From: Chloroflexota bacterium
Lineage (GTDB): Bacteria > Chloroflexota > Dormibacteria > Dormibacterales > Dormibacteraceae
DNA: 64,000 bases
Assembly (NCBI GenBank): GCA_005883575.1
Contig: VBFH01000023.1
Span: 265,950 to 329,949 of the forward strand
Reading direction: 5' to 3'
The position numbers and the translations under genes are program-made. Below, piece by piece: positions 46,333-55,128 of the stretch (the first letter of the stretch is position 1; every line of letters begins with the position of its first letter). The notes beneath the pieces are model-generated. The model did no database searches. It saw only the letters and a list, made by a program, of their open reading frames with translations, and was not told the origin of the DNA.

Positions 46333-47256
46333 TTAATCCCAGCCGGTTCGTTCGCGCAACCACGCGATCGTCACCCTGCCCTGCGCCGCCTGGAATGCGC
46401 GGACGGTCGGGATCCCAGGCGGCGGCGGCTCGAGCGCGCGGACCACGAAGTAGCCGGCGAGGGTGCAGACGACTGCGTCGAGCTCGTCTTTATGGACGCG
46501 GCTCAAGTCGAGCCTGCCCACGAAGTCGGCCGGGCTGGGGCCTCCCTGCATGGCGACGCTCGGAGCCATGCCAAAAAGGTCGATCCACCATGCGCCTGTG
46601 CGCGCCCAGGGCCAGTCGAGCACATACAGCCGATCACCGGCGATCAAAAGGTTGTCGGCGCGGGCATCGAAATTCAGGAGGGTCTCGCCTTCGGCCGCTC
46701 GGGGCGCCTGCGACTCGAGCTCTGCGAGGCGAGCCAGGTTGCGCATGCACCAGGCGTCGAGCCTGTCCTCGCCCCGCTGCAGCGCCTCCTGCCAGCCATT
46801 GATGTTGCGCGCGAACCCCTGAGACGCTGTCTCGTCGACCGCGATGGGAGACGGCGTCAGGTCCGCAGCCATCCGGGTGAACGTCTCGACGACCAGGTTG
46901 AGGTCGTCCTCGGTCCAGGGTTCATGCGGATGCCGGCCGTCGATGTCCTCGAGGCAGAGCGCGACCCAGCCCTGCTCGTCGAACGTCCAGAGCAGGCGCG
47001 GGGCGTGAGCCGATGCCGGCAGGGCGGCCAGGATCCGCGCTTCGCGGCGGTGGATGTCAGGAGTGTCCGGATTCGCCGCCTCGCTGACCGCCTTCACGAA
47101 TACGCGGCGCCCGTCGTCGAGTCGCAGCCGGGCCGCAAGCCCGGGTGAAAAACCCTGCGGCTGGGTAATCGCCTCGACGATGGGGGCGCCCACGCGGGCT
47201 TCGAGCGCCGCTCGAACGGACCCGGGGACCTCTTCCCAATGGACGCGAACACCCAT
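46333..47256 (-). CDS. Phosphotransferase-family protein (APH/choline-kinase fold)
   Basis: 307 residues. RVFVKAVSEAAN carries the ATP-binding Lys, the Brenner-like motif is LLNFDARADNLLI near 200 (Asp and Asn kept, usual first His replaced by Asn), and the metal-binding Asp is in YVLDWPWA near 218. Substrate unknown; aminoglycosides are unlikely without a resistance context. The ATG lies 13 nt after the acyltransferase stop, which suggests co-transcription. Confidence 0.78.
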   Translation of the reverse strand: MGVRVHWEEVPGSVRAALEARVGAPIVEAITQPQGFSPGLAARLRLDDGRRVFVKAVSEAANPDTPDIHRREARILAALPASAHAPRLLWTFDEQGWVALCLEDIDGRHPHEPWTEDDLNLVVETFTRMAADLTPSPIAVDETASQGFARNINGWQEALQRGEDRLDAWCMRNLARLAELESQAPRAAEGETLLNFDARADNLLIAGDRLYVLDWPWARTGAWWIDLFGMAPSVAMQGGPSPADFVGRLDLSRVHKDELDAVVCTLAGYFVVRALEPPPPGIPTVRAFQAAQGRVTIAWLRERTGWD

Positions 47257-47269
47257 CGCCGGTACGCGG

Positions 47270-48304
47270 CTAGAGAAAGACGCCCCTCCGCAGTTTCAGG
47301 TTGTCGTAGATCCCCCTCTGGATGGTGTCGCGCACCTCGTCCGCGAGCGCCATCACGAGGTGCTGGTCCTCGGCGACCTTGACCGGCAGATCCGCGACCT
47401 CAACCGGTGCGTGGAACTGGATCCGCCACTTGCTCGGCAGCGGGATCATGCCGAGCGGGCCGAGCCATGGCCAGAACGGTGTGACCGGAAAGTAGGGCAG
47501 ACCGAAGAACCGGGCCACCGCTCCGAGGTCACCGACCATCGGATAGATCTCCTCCGAACCCACGACCGAAATCGGAATGATCGGCGCCTGGGCTCGTATC
47601 GCCGTGGCGACAAAGCCGCCTCGTCCGAAGCGGCGGAGCCGATAGCGGTCCTTGAAGCTCTTGCCGGTGCCGCGGGTGCCCTCGGGAAAAACCAACACGA
47701 GCTCATCTCTTTCGAGCAAGCGCCTGGTGTCATCGGGATGACCCACTGCCTGTCCGGTGCGGCGCAAGAACCAACTCAGCACGGGCATACCCATGAACTG
47801 GCTGGCCACCAGCGCCCTCACGTGTCGCGGGCGAGGGTGCTCGGTGAAGACCGCAGTCTTGATCATCGTGCCGTCCCAAGGCAGCACCCCAGCGTGGTTC
47901 CCCACCAGCAACGCGCGTCCGGAGGCGGGAACGTTTTCGACACCGGTCGTCTCCACCCGCCAGTAGTCGCGATACAGGGCTTTGAAGACGCCGATGAACG
48001 ATTCGGTCCACTGCGGGTCAAACCCAAAGTCATCGACCGCGTAGTTGGGCCCGCGTCTCGCGAGCTCGCGCTGCTGGTAGATGAACTGGACCACCTCCAC
48101 GATCCGGTTCATGTCGATGATTTCGCGCCCGGTCAGCTCGCGCAGGCGAAGCGAGAGCGAGGCAGCGGCCTGGAGCGCGTACATCGGCGCCTGCCGCTGA
48201 AGCTGGCGAACGGGCCTGGGAAACCGCCAGCCCGGCCGCGGGGTCACAATCTCAACCTTCTGGCTGCTGCGCCTTCTCGCTTCGGCCGAGGTTTCGGCGA
48301 TCAA
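47270..48304 (-). CDS. 1-acylglycerol-3-phosphate acyltransferase-like protein
   Basis: 344 residues. The acyltransferase block I is NHAGVLPWDG (H-x5-D) near 137, block III VFPEGTRG near 206 and a proline-containing PIIPISVVG near 243. An N-terminal ~110-residue extension precedes the catalytic domain. TTG 48304 overlaps the SDR stop (TTGA). The SDR/acyltransferase pair resembles a conserved actinobacterial pair (Rv0501/Rv0502-like, from memory), and suggests envelope lipid metabolism. Confidence 0.82.
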   Translation of the reverse strand: MIAETSAEARRRSSQKVEIVTPRPGWRFPRPVRQLQRQAPMYALQAAASLSLRLRELTGREIIDMNRIVEVVQFIYQQRELARRGPNYAVDDFGFDPQWTESFIGVFKALYRDYWRVETTGVENVPASGRALLVGNHAGVLPWDGTMIKTAVFTEHPRPRHVRALVASQFMGMPVLSWFLRRTGQAVGHPDDTRRLLERDELVLVFPEGTRGTGKSFKDRYRLRRFGRGGFVATAIRAQAPIIPISVVGSEEIYPMVGDLGAVARFFGLPYFPVTPFWPWLGPLGMIPLPSKWRIQFHAPVEVADLPVKVAEDQHLVMALADEVRDTIQRGIYDNLKLRRGVFL

Positions 48305-49374
48305 TCCGCACCTCCGGCCTTGCGGGCCACCCCCCCACGAATGGGGATCAGGGCACGCCGGCGGCGCTGCTGGAGGTACACCTGCAGCTCGTATTCCTGC
48401 GGTGGTGACGGCGCCTCGATCTGCTCCATGTCCTTGCCCAGGGCGAGGGCGTCCATCGTCTGACGCGACGAATAGGCCGGCTTCCAGGCGAACTCGGACA
48501 CGAGGCGCGAGCAGTCCATGACCGATCCGAACGCGATCACGTCAGCGAGATAAGCCGGCAGATCGACGCGCGCGAGCAACTTCAACCCGAACCTCGAGAA
48601 CCACCGCCCGTAAGGCGGCAGGATCGGGGCCGCGCGGCCGCCCATGATGTCGATGGCCTGGCTCAACAGGACGACACCATCACCCGCAACGTTGAAGGCT
48701 CCAGGGTGATCACCGACGGTGGCTCGCACGATCGCCTCGGCCGCGTCATCCTCGTGCAGCAGCTGCAGACGCGGATCGAAACCGGTGAACACCGGCACGA
48801 CCGGAAGGCACAGGTAGCGCGCGAGGCTCGTGTCCTCGCTAACGCGGAAACCCAGCCGCAGGACGGTGACACCGCAGGTATCGGTGCGGAGTGCGAACTC
48901 GCTGACCAGCTGCTCCGTCTCGAGCAGGTCGCGCGTGATCCCGGACGCGGGCTTTTCCCAGTTGACCATCTCCTCGGAGAAGAACGAAGGGTCGTTCGGC
49001 CCCGCGCCATAGACCGCCTGGCTGGATTTGACGACGAGCCTGCGCACCGGGCTCGACGGCGCTGCGCAGCCAACGAGCACGTTCATCGTCCCGATCACAT
49101 CCGTCTCGTGGATCGATCGATAGTCGTGCGAGGAGTCGACCATCACTGCCAGGTGGACGACCGTATCGATTCGCAGCTGACGCACCAGCTTGCCGATCAC
49201 GGACAAACGCGTGTCGGCATGGACGAAGTCCATCTCCTCGAGTGCGCTGAGTGGGTCGTCAACATCGCACCCGAAGAGGTGAGGCACCTGCGGGGCGAGG
49301 CGCCGAGCCACCTCCGCGCCAAGAGGATTGGAGACGCCGGTGATGAGGACGCGGCGGGGCTTGTGCGGGAGCAT
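48301..49374 (-). CDS. Atypical NAD-dependent epimerase/SDR without the YxxxK pair
   Basis: 357 residues of extended SDR fold with the nucleotide loop LITGVSNPLGAEVA near 9, HLAVMVDSSHD near 74 and SSQAVYGAG near 117. The usual catalytic Tyr-x3-Lys position aligns with ITRDLLETEQLV near 146, where Ile and Leu replace Tyr and Lys. It may bind NAD(P) without classical oxidoreductase chemistry. Followed directly by the acyltransferase (TTGA overlap). The tail after residue 330 is Arg-rich. Confidence 0.8.
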   Translation of the reverse strand: MLPHKPRRVLITGVSNPLGAEVARRLAPQVPHLFGCDVDDPLSALEEMDFVHADTRLSVIGKLVRQLRIDTVVHLAVMVDSSHDYRSIHETDVIGTMNVLVGCAAPSSPVRRLVVKSSQAVYGAGPNDPSFFSEEMVNWEKPASGITRDLLETEQLVSEFALRTDTCGVTVLRLGFRVSEDTSLARYLCLPVVPVFTGFDPRLQLLHEDDAAEAIVRATVGDHPGAFNVAGDGVVLLSQAIDIMGGRAAPILPPYGRWFSRFGLKLLARVDLPAYLADVIAFGSVMDCSRLVSEFAWKPAYSSRQTMDALALGKDMEQIEAPSPPQEYELQVYLQQRRRRALIPIRGGVARKAGGAD

Positions 49375-49439
49375 CAGCCCCCCAATCTAATGGAGTGGAG
49401 CTGATGCCCGAATTCATTCCGGGCGTCCCCAGACCGGAC

Positions 49440-49469
49440 AGTTACGCCTCCGGACTACCTCCATGTCAA
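49440..49469 (-). promoter_or_regulatory. Candidate promoter of the SDR-acyltransferase unit
   Basis: Minus-strand TTGACA (49469-49464), 18-nt spacer, GTAACT (49445-49440). The leader to the start codon at 49374 is about 60 nt and includes a small hairpin GCCCG-N9-CGGGC (49406-49424). Confidence 0.45.
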
Positions 49470-49480
49470 AGGGGGGTTAC

Positions 49481-49502
49481 GTGGGGGGTCCTGATCCCCC
49501 AC
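49481..49502 (-). terminator. Hairpin after glutamate dehydrogenase
   Basis: GTGGGGG-N8-CCCCCAC inverted repeat starting 5 nt after the gdh stop codon. A 7-bp GC stem; only a weak U-run follows. Confidence 0.55.
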
Positions 49503-49506
49503 GCTG

Positions 49507-50763
49507 TTACGGATAGATCCCTCGAACCGTCGTCGCGTTGGCCACGCGCTGCACGGCCAGCGCGTAGGCCGCAGCGCGCATGTCGACGCGCTTGTTCACG
49601 GAGGTGTGCAGGATCTCGTAGAACGCACGCGTGATGACATGATGCAGCTTGGTGTTGATCTCTTCCTCCTCCCAGAAGAAGGCCTGGAGGTCCTGGACCC
49701 ACTCGAAGTAGGAGACGATCACGCCGCCGGCGTTGGCGATGATGTCGGGCACCAGGAAGATCCCCCGCTCATGCAGGATCGGATCGGCCTCGGGCGAGAG
49801 AGCCGCGTTCGCGCCTTCCGTGATCAGTCGTGCCCGGATGCGCCCGGCGTTGTGCTCTGTGATCACGTCCTGCACCGCGGCCGGCACGAGTACGGTGACC
49901 GGCAGCTCCAGCAGCTCGGCGTTCGTGACCGTGTCGGCTTTCTTGAATCCGCCGACTCCACCACGAACCTGCCGGTGCTCGTCCAGCGCCGCCAGATCCA
50001 GGCCTTTGGGGTTGTAGACGCCGCCCCTGGAGTCACTCACCGCCACCACGCTCAGGCCCGCCTCGGATAGCAGGCGGGTCGCCGACCGTCCCACCTGCCC
50101 GTAGCCCTGGACCGCCACCGTCGGCGTCTCCTCATCGATGTGCAGGTACTTAAGGGCTTCGAGGGTGAGGTAAGTCGCGCCGCGGCCAGGCGCTTCGACG
50201 CGCCCTTCCGATCCGCCCACGTCGACGGGCTTGCCGGTGACCGAGGCCGTCACCGAGTGGCCCTGGTGCATGGAGACGGTGTCCATGATCCAGGCCATGA
50301 TCTGGGGGTTCGTGCCCATGTCCGGTGCGGGGATGTCCTTTTCCGGACCGATCAGGAGGGCGATCTCTGTGGCGTAGCGCCGGGTCAGGTGCTCGAGCTC
50401 GTTCTGCGACAGCTTGCGCGGGTCGACCGCCACGGCGCCCTTGGAGCCGCCGTACGGCAGGCCGACCGCCGCGCACTTCCACGTCATGAGCATGGCCAGC
50501 GCCTTGACCAGGTCGAGATCGATGTCCGGGTGGTAGCGGATGCCGCCCTTGGCTGGGCCGCGGCTGATGTTGTGCTGGACCCGCCAGCCCGTGAAGACGT
50601 GAACCGAGCCGTCGTCCCTTCTGACCGGGAAGTGAACGGTTAGCTCTCGTTTGACTTCCCGGAGGCCGCGACGCGCGTCGTCGGACAGGCCGATGACGTC
50701 GGCCGCGGCGTCGAAACGGCGCTGTGCGGTCTCGAAGGCGGAGGCGCGTATTTCGACCGCCAT
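49507..50763 (-). CDS. gdhA: Glutamate dehydrogenase
   Basis: Interconverts glutamate and 2-oxoglutarate with NAD(P). 418 residues: GWRVQHNISRGPAKGGIRYHP near 70, the catalytic-Lys region LPYGGSKGAV near 102, VAVQGYGQVG (dinucleotide loop) near 218 and NAGGVIVSYFEW near 352. The size and motifs match the hexameric ~420-residue class (GdhA/RocG type). ATG 50763 is chosen; ATG 50811 would add a non-homologous stretch. Monocistronic by context, with a hairpin after the stop. Confidence 0.94.
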   Translation of the reverse strand: MAVEIRASAFETAQRRFDAAADVIGLSDDARRGLREVKRELTVHFPVRRDDGSVHVFTGWRVQHNISRGPAKGGIRYHPDIDLDLVKALAMLMTWKCAAVGLPYGGSKGAVAVDPRKLSQNELEHLTRRYATEIALLIGPEKDIPAPDMGTNPQIMAWIMDTVSMHQGHSVTASVTGKPVDVGGSEGRVEAPGRGATYLTLEALKYLHIDEETPTVAVQGYGQVGRSATRLLSEAGLSVVAVSDSRGGVYNPKGLDLAALDEHRQVRGGVGGFKKADTVTNAELLELPVTVLVPAAVQDVITEHNAGRIRARLITEGANAALSPEADPILHERGIFLVPDIIANAGGVIVSYFEWVQDLQAFFWEEEEINTKLHHVITRAFYEILHTSVNKRVDMRAAAYALAVQRVANATTVRGIYP

Positions 50764-50831
50764 GTGGCGATTCCCGATAGTAACGCTCGCGTCTTCACCG
50801 GGCGCGCGCATGACGCAGTTCAGGCCGGAAT

Positions 50832-51260
50832 TTGCACCCGATGTCGTCCCGCCGGCTCGCCAGCATCGCCGTCGCCGCACTGGTCGCCCTGGCCACCGGG
50901 TTTGTCCTCGCCGACCAGATCCGGGCTCAGCTGCTGACGCCCTCCAACCAGCTCGCGCGCTACCAGGCCCTGGTCCGCAGCGTGCAGGAGCTGGAAACGA
51001 CAAACGCCGCCGAGCGCAGCCAGATCGCCGGGCTGCGAGGCCAGATCGACTCCCTCGAATCGGATGCGGCGGCCCTTTCGGCCGGAGCGGCGCCGCCGAT
51101 CAAGTCCTGACCGACGAGGCTCAACGGCTGCGACCCATGGAAGGGCGCGGAGGAGGCGATCGACGTGAACGATCACCGGGTCGTGACCGGCGCCGCCCGT
51201 CGCCCAGACGAGCGACGGCGTGACCATCGACGGTGTCGTGGCCAGGCCGCCGCCTATGGC
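50832..51260 (+). pseudogene. Decayed DUF881 gene
   Basis: The first 92 codons read as a DUF881 N-terminus: a signal-anchor helix (ASIAVAALVALATGFVL) then the coiled coil YQALVRSVQELETTNAAERSQ in pieces. They end at TGA 51108-51110. The same frame continues after the stop with GAEEAIDVNDHRVVTG, and a +1 frame then gives SDGVTIDGVVARPP, both recognisable DUF881 C-terminal segments. The central part of the domain is missing. An intact 92-residue short protein is an alternative. Confidence 0.58.
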
Positions 51261-51291
51261 GTGGAAACCGACCTGGTTATCACCTCAGTTC

Positions 51292-51831
51292 TCAGTGAGA
51301 AACCTTGCGTTTACGGGATCCCCTCGCAGTCCCGCCGCCCGGCTTGCCGTCAGACATGCCAACTTTCTTCAACTGCGCCGAGATCCGGTCAAGCCTTTGG
51401 TTTATGCGGTCGAGGTCACGCCGAGTTGGGATGCGCAGCCGGCGCAGCGCTCGCTCGATCGCGTCGTCCGCCATGGTCTCCAGTCCCTCCCGTCGCCGCT
51501 CCACCTGGTGGCGCAGATCCGTGGGCACGTTGAGCGTCTTCCTCACATAGTCCAGCAGCGCCTGACCCCGATCATGCAGCATCTCGCCGCCGGCGTCGAC
51601 GATGCTTGCGGGTCCGCGTTTCTCTTCAGATAGGACGATCTGCGACAGCGTGACCTGCGTCAGATCCTTGCCGTTGTCGCGGTCGACGACCCGGACGTCG
51701 TGGCCGTCGCGCACGAGCTGCGCGATTCCGTCGAGCGTGATATAGCGACTGGTGCGGGTGTCGTACAGCTTGCGATTTGCGTACTTCTTGATAAGGTGTT
51801 TCTCGGGGGCTGGCGTCACCGGAGCGCCCAT
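51292..51831 (-). CDS. phaR: PhaR-like polyhydroxyalkanoate synthesis regulator
   Basis: 179 residues. The PhaR DNA-binding N-terminus is clear near residues 11-70 (KKYANRKLYDTRTSRYITL, VRVVDRDNGKDLTQ, TLSQIVLSEE). The C-terminal half has phasin-like helices and a basic end (RGSRKRKVSH). In known PHA producers PhaR binds both granules and phasin promoters. ATG 51831 is chosen; an upstream start at 51849 would add six residues. Divergent from the basic phasin/histone-like gene, a likely target. Confidence 0.85.
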   Translation of the reverse strand: MGAPVTPAPEKHLIKKYANRKLYDTRTSRYITLDGIAQLVRDGHDVRVVDRDNGKDLTQVTLSQIVLSEEKRGPASIVDAGGEMLHDRGQALLDYVRKTLNVPTDLRHQVERRREGLETMADDAIERALRRLRIPTRRDLDRINQRLDRISAQLKKVGMSDGKPGGGTARGSRKRKVSH

Positions 51832-51882
51832 TCTAATGCGGTGCGTCAATCGCGCCGCGCGGCATCGTAATGGAGGTAATCC

Positions 51883-52473
51883 ATGGCTAAAAGGAAGCGC
51901 ACATCCAGACGGTCCGGGCTAGTCGGGCGTGCGGTGAGCGCGGGCCGGCGTGCACTTCGAGAGGCGGAAAGCCGCGTCCCGCCCGACGTGCGGCGGCAGG
52001 TAGAGCGAAGGCTCAAGGACGCGGACAAGAGCGCTCGCGCCGCGATCAAGACTCTGCAGACCCAGGTCAAGCGCGCCAGCACCAGGGCGGACGTCAACAG
52101 CGTGCTCAAGCGCATCGACGGACTGACGAAGCAAGCGCGCCAGATCGCGCGCGGCACGGGCTCGCGAGCCGCCTCGACCAGGCGGCGCGCCGCGAGCACG
52201 ACCAAGCGGGCGGCCAGCCGGACACGGCGCGCCGCGAGCACGACCAAGAAAACGGCCGGCAGCGCGCGCCGCAAGACTGCGACTCGCCGGACCACCCCCC
52301 GAAGAGCGTCATCGGGGGGAACGTCGACGGGCCGCGCCACGACGCCGCGCCGGCGGACCACGACACGACGAGCGCCTGCCCCCACGGTAAGCAGCGTTCC
52401 CGAGATGCCGGTGATGCCCATGGGCTCTGAAATGGGCGGCGCCGTCGAGATGGGCGAGATAAGCGAGACCTAA
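51883..52473 (+). CDS. Basic phasin/histone-like protein with Ala/Lys/Arg/Thr repeats
   Basis: 196 residues. Residues 15-95 form predicted amphipathic helices (RQVERRLKDADKSARAAIKTL) similar to phasin-like coiled coils. Residues 96-165 are a low-complexity repeat of Ala-Ser-Thr with Arg/Lys (RRAASTTKRAASRTRR), resembling PhaM or AlgP-type DNA-binding tails. A Met/Gly/Glu-rich end follows. ATG 51883 has GGAGG six bases upstream. Granule-nucleoid tethering is inferred from the PhaR neighbour. Confidence 0.68.
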   Translation: MAKRKRTSRRSGLVGRAVSAGRRALREAESRVPPDVRRQVERRLKDADKSARAAIKTLQTQVKRASTRADVNSVLKRIDGLTKQARQIARGTGSRAASTRRRAASTTKRAASRTRRAASTTKKTAGSARRKTATRRTTPRRASSGGTSTGRATTPRRRTTTRRAPAPTVSSVPEMPVMPMGSEMGGAVEMGEISET

Positions 52474-52496
52474 CCGCCTCGCGCACGCAGGGCGCG

Positions 52497-54035
52497 CTAA
52501 AAAGAACCGAAGACCTTGACTCCGCCCAGGAGCACGGCTCTTGGGCGGAGCTGCTCCCAGTTGACATTGTCTTCTCCGAGCGGATCTGCCTTGTAGATCT
52601 GCATGTCGGCAAGCATCCCCGGTTCGAGCGTTCCCTTCCACTGCTCCTCGAAGCTGGCGTATGCGCCGCCCGACGTGTAAGCCCTCAGCGCCGCGAGCAT
52701 GCTGATGCCGTTCACCTGGTCGTCGACCGCGACGCGAATGCCAGGCCATGGGTTGGGGTCGGGCGTGACAGGCAGGTCGGAGCTGAACGCCAGCGGCACC
52801 CCCGCGCGCATCAGACCCCGGTGAGGCGCCAGGTGCGTGCGGTCGCGGACCGGAAAGAAGATGGTCGAGGCGACCCGGCCGAAGCGGGCCGCGGTCGGCT
52901 GCATCACCGCCACCATGCCGAGCTTCCCCAGGCGCGGCTGAAGGTCAGGAGGGCAGATCGTGCAGTGCTCGACGCGATGCCTCATCAGCTCGCCCCCGGC
53001 GGCTTCGACCGCGTCGCACATAGCCTCGATCGCCGCGTCACCGATCGCGTGCGCGGCCACCTGCAGGCCGGCAACGGTCGCGCGCGCGACGAGCTCTCGC
53101 AGCTCTGCAGGGGTGGTGCGCCAGACTCCGCCTCCAGCCCGTGTCGCCACGCGCTCCGCGCCTCCGTCCACGAAGACCTTGATCGGACCGGCGCGAACGA
53201 GGTCTCCGCCGAAGCCGCTGCGGACCCCGAGATGGGACGCGGCTTCGAGCAGCTCCCAGGACAGGAACTCATTGACCCGCATGCGAAGCAGGCGGTCGCG
53301 CGCCAGAGCCTCGAAGGCGCGAAGGTCATCTGCAAATCCGCGATTCACGGCCGCGCCGACCGAGGTGATCCCGCGCGAGACCAGGAGGTCCTGCGCTTTC
53401 AGCACCCCTGCGATGCGCCGACGCAGGCTGGGGAGCGGTTGGACGTCGGCCACCATCCGCATCGCCGCCTCGAGCAGGAGCCCGTTCGGAGAGCCGTTCA
53501 GGTCTCGACCGATGCGGCCTCCGTGCGGGTTGGCAGTGTCCGATGTGATGCCCGCCGCGGCCAGCGCGGCCGAGTTGGCGACCCGAGCGTGGCCGCCGCG
53601 CTCGTCGATGAATGCTGGCCGATCGCCCGTCGCACGATCGAGCTCGGTGCGATGCGGCTGCCGGCGCTCGGTCAGCTCGTCAGTCCGGTAGCCCATTCCC
53701 TGCTGCCACTCGCCCGGCTTGAGAGTCGCGCCGTGCTCCTTCAGGCGCTCGAGGACGTCGTCGATCCCGCGCGCGCCGCTGAGGTCGGCGGCGAACCTGG
53801 TCAGCCCGTAATAGACGACATGCGCGTGCGCGTCGTTGAAGCCGGGGAGTACCGCCGAGCCGCCGAGGTCGACGACGCGGGTCCTGGGACCGCGAAGGTT
53901 CATGACCTCGCGCTCCCCGCAGGCCAGAACCTTGCCGGCCGCGATCGCGAGATGGGTGTGGGGATTCAGCCCTGCCCGCCCGAGCGTGCGGATCCGCCCG
54001 CGCGCCAGGATCAAATCGGCTTTCACCGGCCCCAC
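52497..54035 (-). CDS. Amidohydrolase family protein (YtcJ-like)
   Basis: 512 residues with metal-binding GFNDAHAH near 65, HAIGDAA near 338, the RVEHC histidine near 361 and the Asp in FSSDLPVTP near 416. A carbamylated Lys is likely in the IKVFVDG strand near 288. YtcJ-like enzymes hydrolyse N-substituted or formylated amides; the substrate here is unknown. GTG 54035 is used. Convergent with the basic protein gene (23 nt apart). Confidence 0.87.
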   Translation of the reverse strand: MGPVKADLILARGRIRTLGRAGLNPHTHLAIAAGKVLACGEREVMNLRGPRTRVVDLGGSAVLPGFNDAHAHVVYYGLTRFAADLSGARGIDDVLERLKEHGATLKPGEWQQGMGYRTDELTERRQPHRTELDRATGDRPAFIDERGGHARVANSAALAAAGITSDTANPHGGRIGRDLNGSPNGLLLEAAMRMVADVQPLPSLRRRIAGVLKAQDLLVSRGITSVGAAVNRGFADDLRAFEALARDRLLRMRVNEFLSWELLEAASHLGVRSGFGGDLVRAGPIKVFVDGGAERVATRAGGGVWRTTPAELRELVARATVAGLQVAAHAIGDAAIEAMCDAVEAAGGELMRHRVEHCTICPPDLQPRLGKLGMVAVMQPTAARFGRVASTIFFPVRDRTHLAPHRGLMRAGVPLAFSSDLPVTPDPNPWPGIRVAVDDQVNGISMLAALRAYTSGGAYASFEEQWKGTLEPGMLADMQIYKADPLGEDNVNWEQLRPRAVLLGGVKVFGSF

Positions 54036-54096
54036 CCAATCGGAGGCTTCGCCTTGATTTGGCGGCGACCCCTCATTAGCGGGCTAGATTAATCGG

Positions 54097-55128
54097 GTGG
54101 CAGCGATCGATTTCCGCTCCGACACCGTGGCCATGCCCAGTCCCGAGATGCGCCTGGCGATGGTCGAGGCGCCACTGGGCGACGACGTTTTCGGTGACGA
54201 CCCCACGACCAACCGGCTGATGGAGGTCGCCGCCGAGCGGATGGGCAAGCAGGCCGCCACGTTCGTGCCCAGCGGCACGATGGGCAACCTGATCGGAATC
54301 GCCGTCAACGCGCACAGCGGTGAGGAGCTGATCGCCGACGCCGACTCGCACGTCTTCTACTACGAGACGGCGGGTGCGGCAGCCGTTTGCGGCGTCCAGA
54401 TCCGACCGGTGCCAACCGAGGCCGGCGTGATGACGCCGGAGCAGGTCGTGCAGGCGGTGCGGCCGCGGGACGATCCGCACCAACCGATCACGGCCGCGAT
54501 CACGTTCGAGAACACGCACAACCGGCACGGCGGCATCGCGTGGCCGCTCGATGTCCTTCGAGCCGCCAGCGATACGGCTCACGCGCAGGGTTTGCGCGTC
54601 CACCTTGACGGCGCGCGCATCTTCAACGCCGCCGTCGCCCTTGGTGTCGACGCGTCGGAGATCGCGGCCTGCGCGGACACCGTCACCTTCTGTCTCTCCA
54701 AGGGACTCGCCTGCCCAGTGGGCAGCATCTTCTGCGGCTCCGAGGAGTCGGTTGACGAGGCAAGGCGGTGGCGCAAGCGGCTCGGCGGCGGCATGCGGCA
54801 GGTCGGCGTGCTCGCCGCGGCCGGCCTGATCGCGCTGGACCACATGGTCGATCGGCTTGCCGAGGACCACTCCAACGCTCGCACTCTGGCCGAAGGCCTG
54901 GGGGAGCTGCCAGGCGTCACATGCGACCTATCGCGCGTCCAGACCAATCTCGTTTACTTCGACCTCGAGAAGATGTCGGCGCCCGAGTTCACCGACGAAT
55001 GCACGAAGCGGGGTCTGCTCAGCGATTGGGTAGGGCCGCGGCGGATGCGCTTTGTCACGCATTACGGAATCGGCGCTCAGGACGTCCAGTCCGCGCTCAA
55101 GATCTGCGAGGACGTGCTCAGCGCATGA
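54097..55128 (+). CDS. ltaE: Low-specificity L-threonine aldolase
   Basis: PLP enzyme cleaving threonine to glycine and acetaldehyde. 343 residues: IDFRSDTVAMPSPEM at the N-terminus, GDDVFGDDPTTNRL near 28, VHLDGARIFNAAVALG near 169 and the PLP Lys in FCLSKGLACPVGS near 198. GTG 54097. Its stop overlaps the next gene (ATGA). Confidence 0.93.
   Translation: MAAIDFRSDTVAMPSPEMRLAMVEAPLGDDVFGDDPTTNRLMEVAAERMGKQAATFVPSGTMGNLIGIAVNAHSGEELIADADSHVFYYETAGAAAVCGVQIRPVPTEAGVMTPEQVVQAVRPRDDPHQPITAAITFENTHNRHGGIAWPLDVLRAASDTAHAQGLRVHLDGARIFNAAVALGVDASEIAACADTVTFCLSKGLACPVGSIFCGSEESVDEARRWRKRLGGGMRQVGVLAAAGLIALDHMVDRLAEDHSNARTLAEGLGELPGVTCDLSRVQTNLVYFDLEKMSAPEFTDECTKRGLLSDWVGPRRMRFVTHYGIGAQDVQSALKICEDVLSA

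Noticed and set aside
52821..54092. Plus-strand open frame of 423 codons opposite the amidohydrolase
   Set aside because: Antisense to a protein with intact metal-binding motifs.
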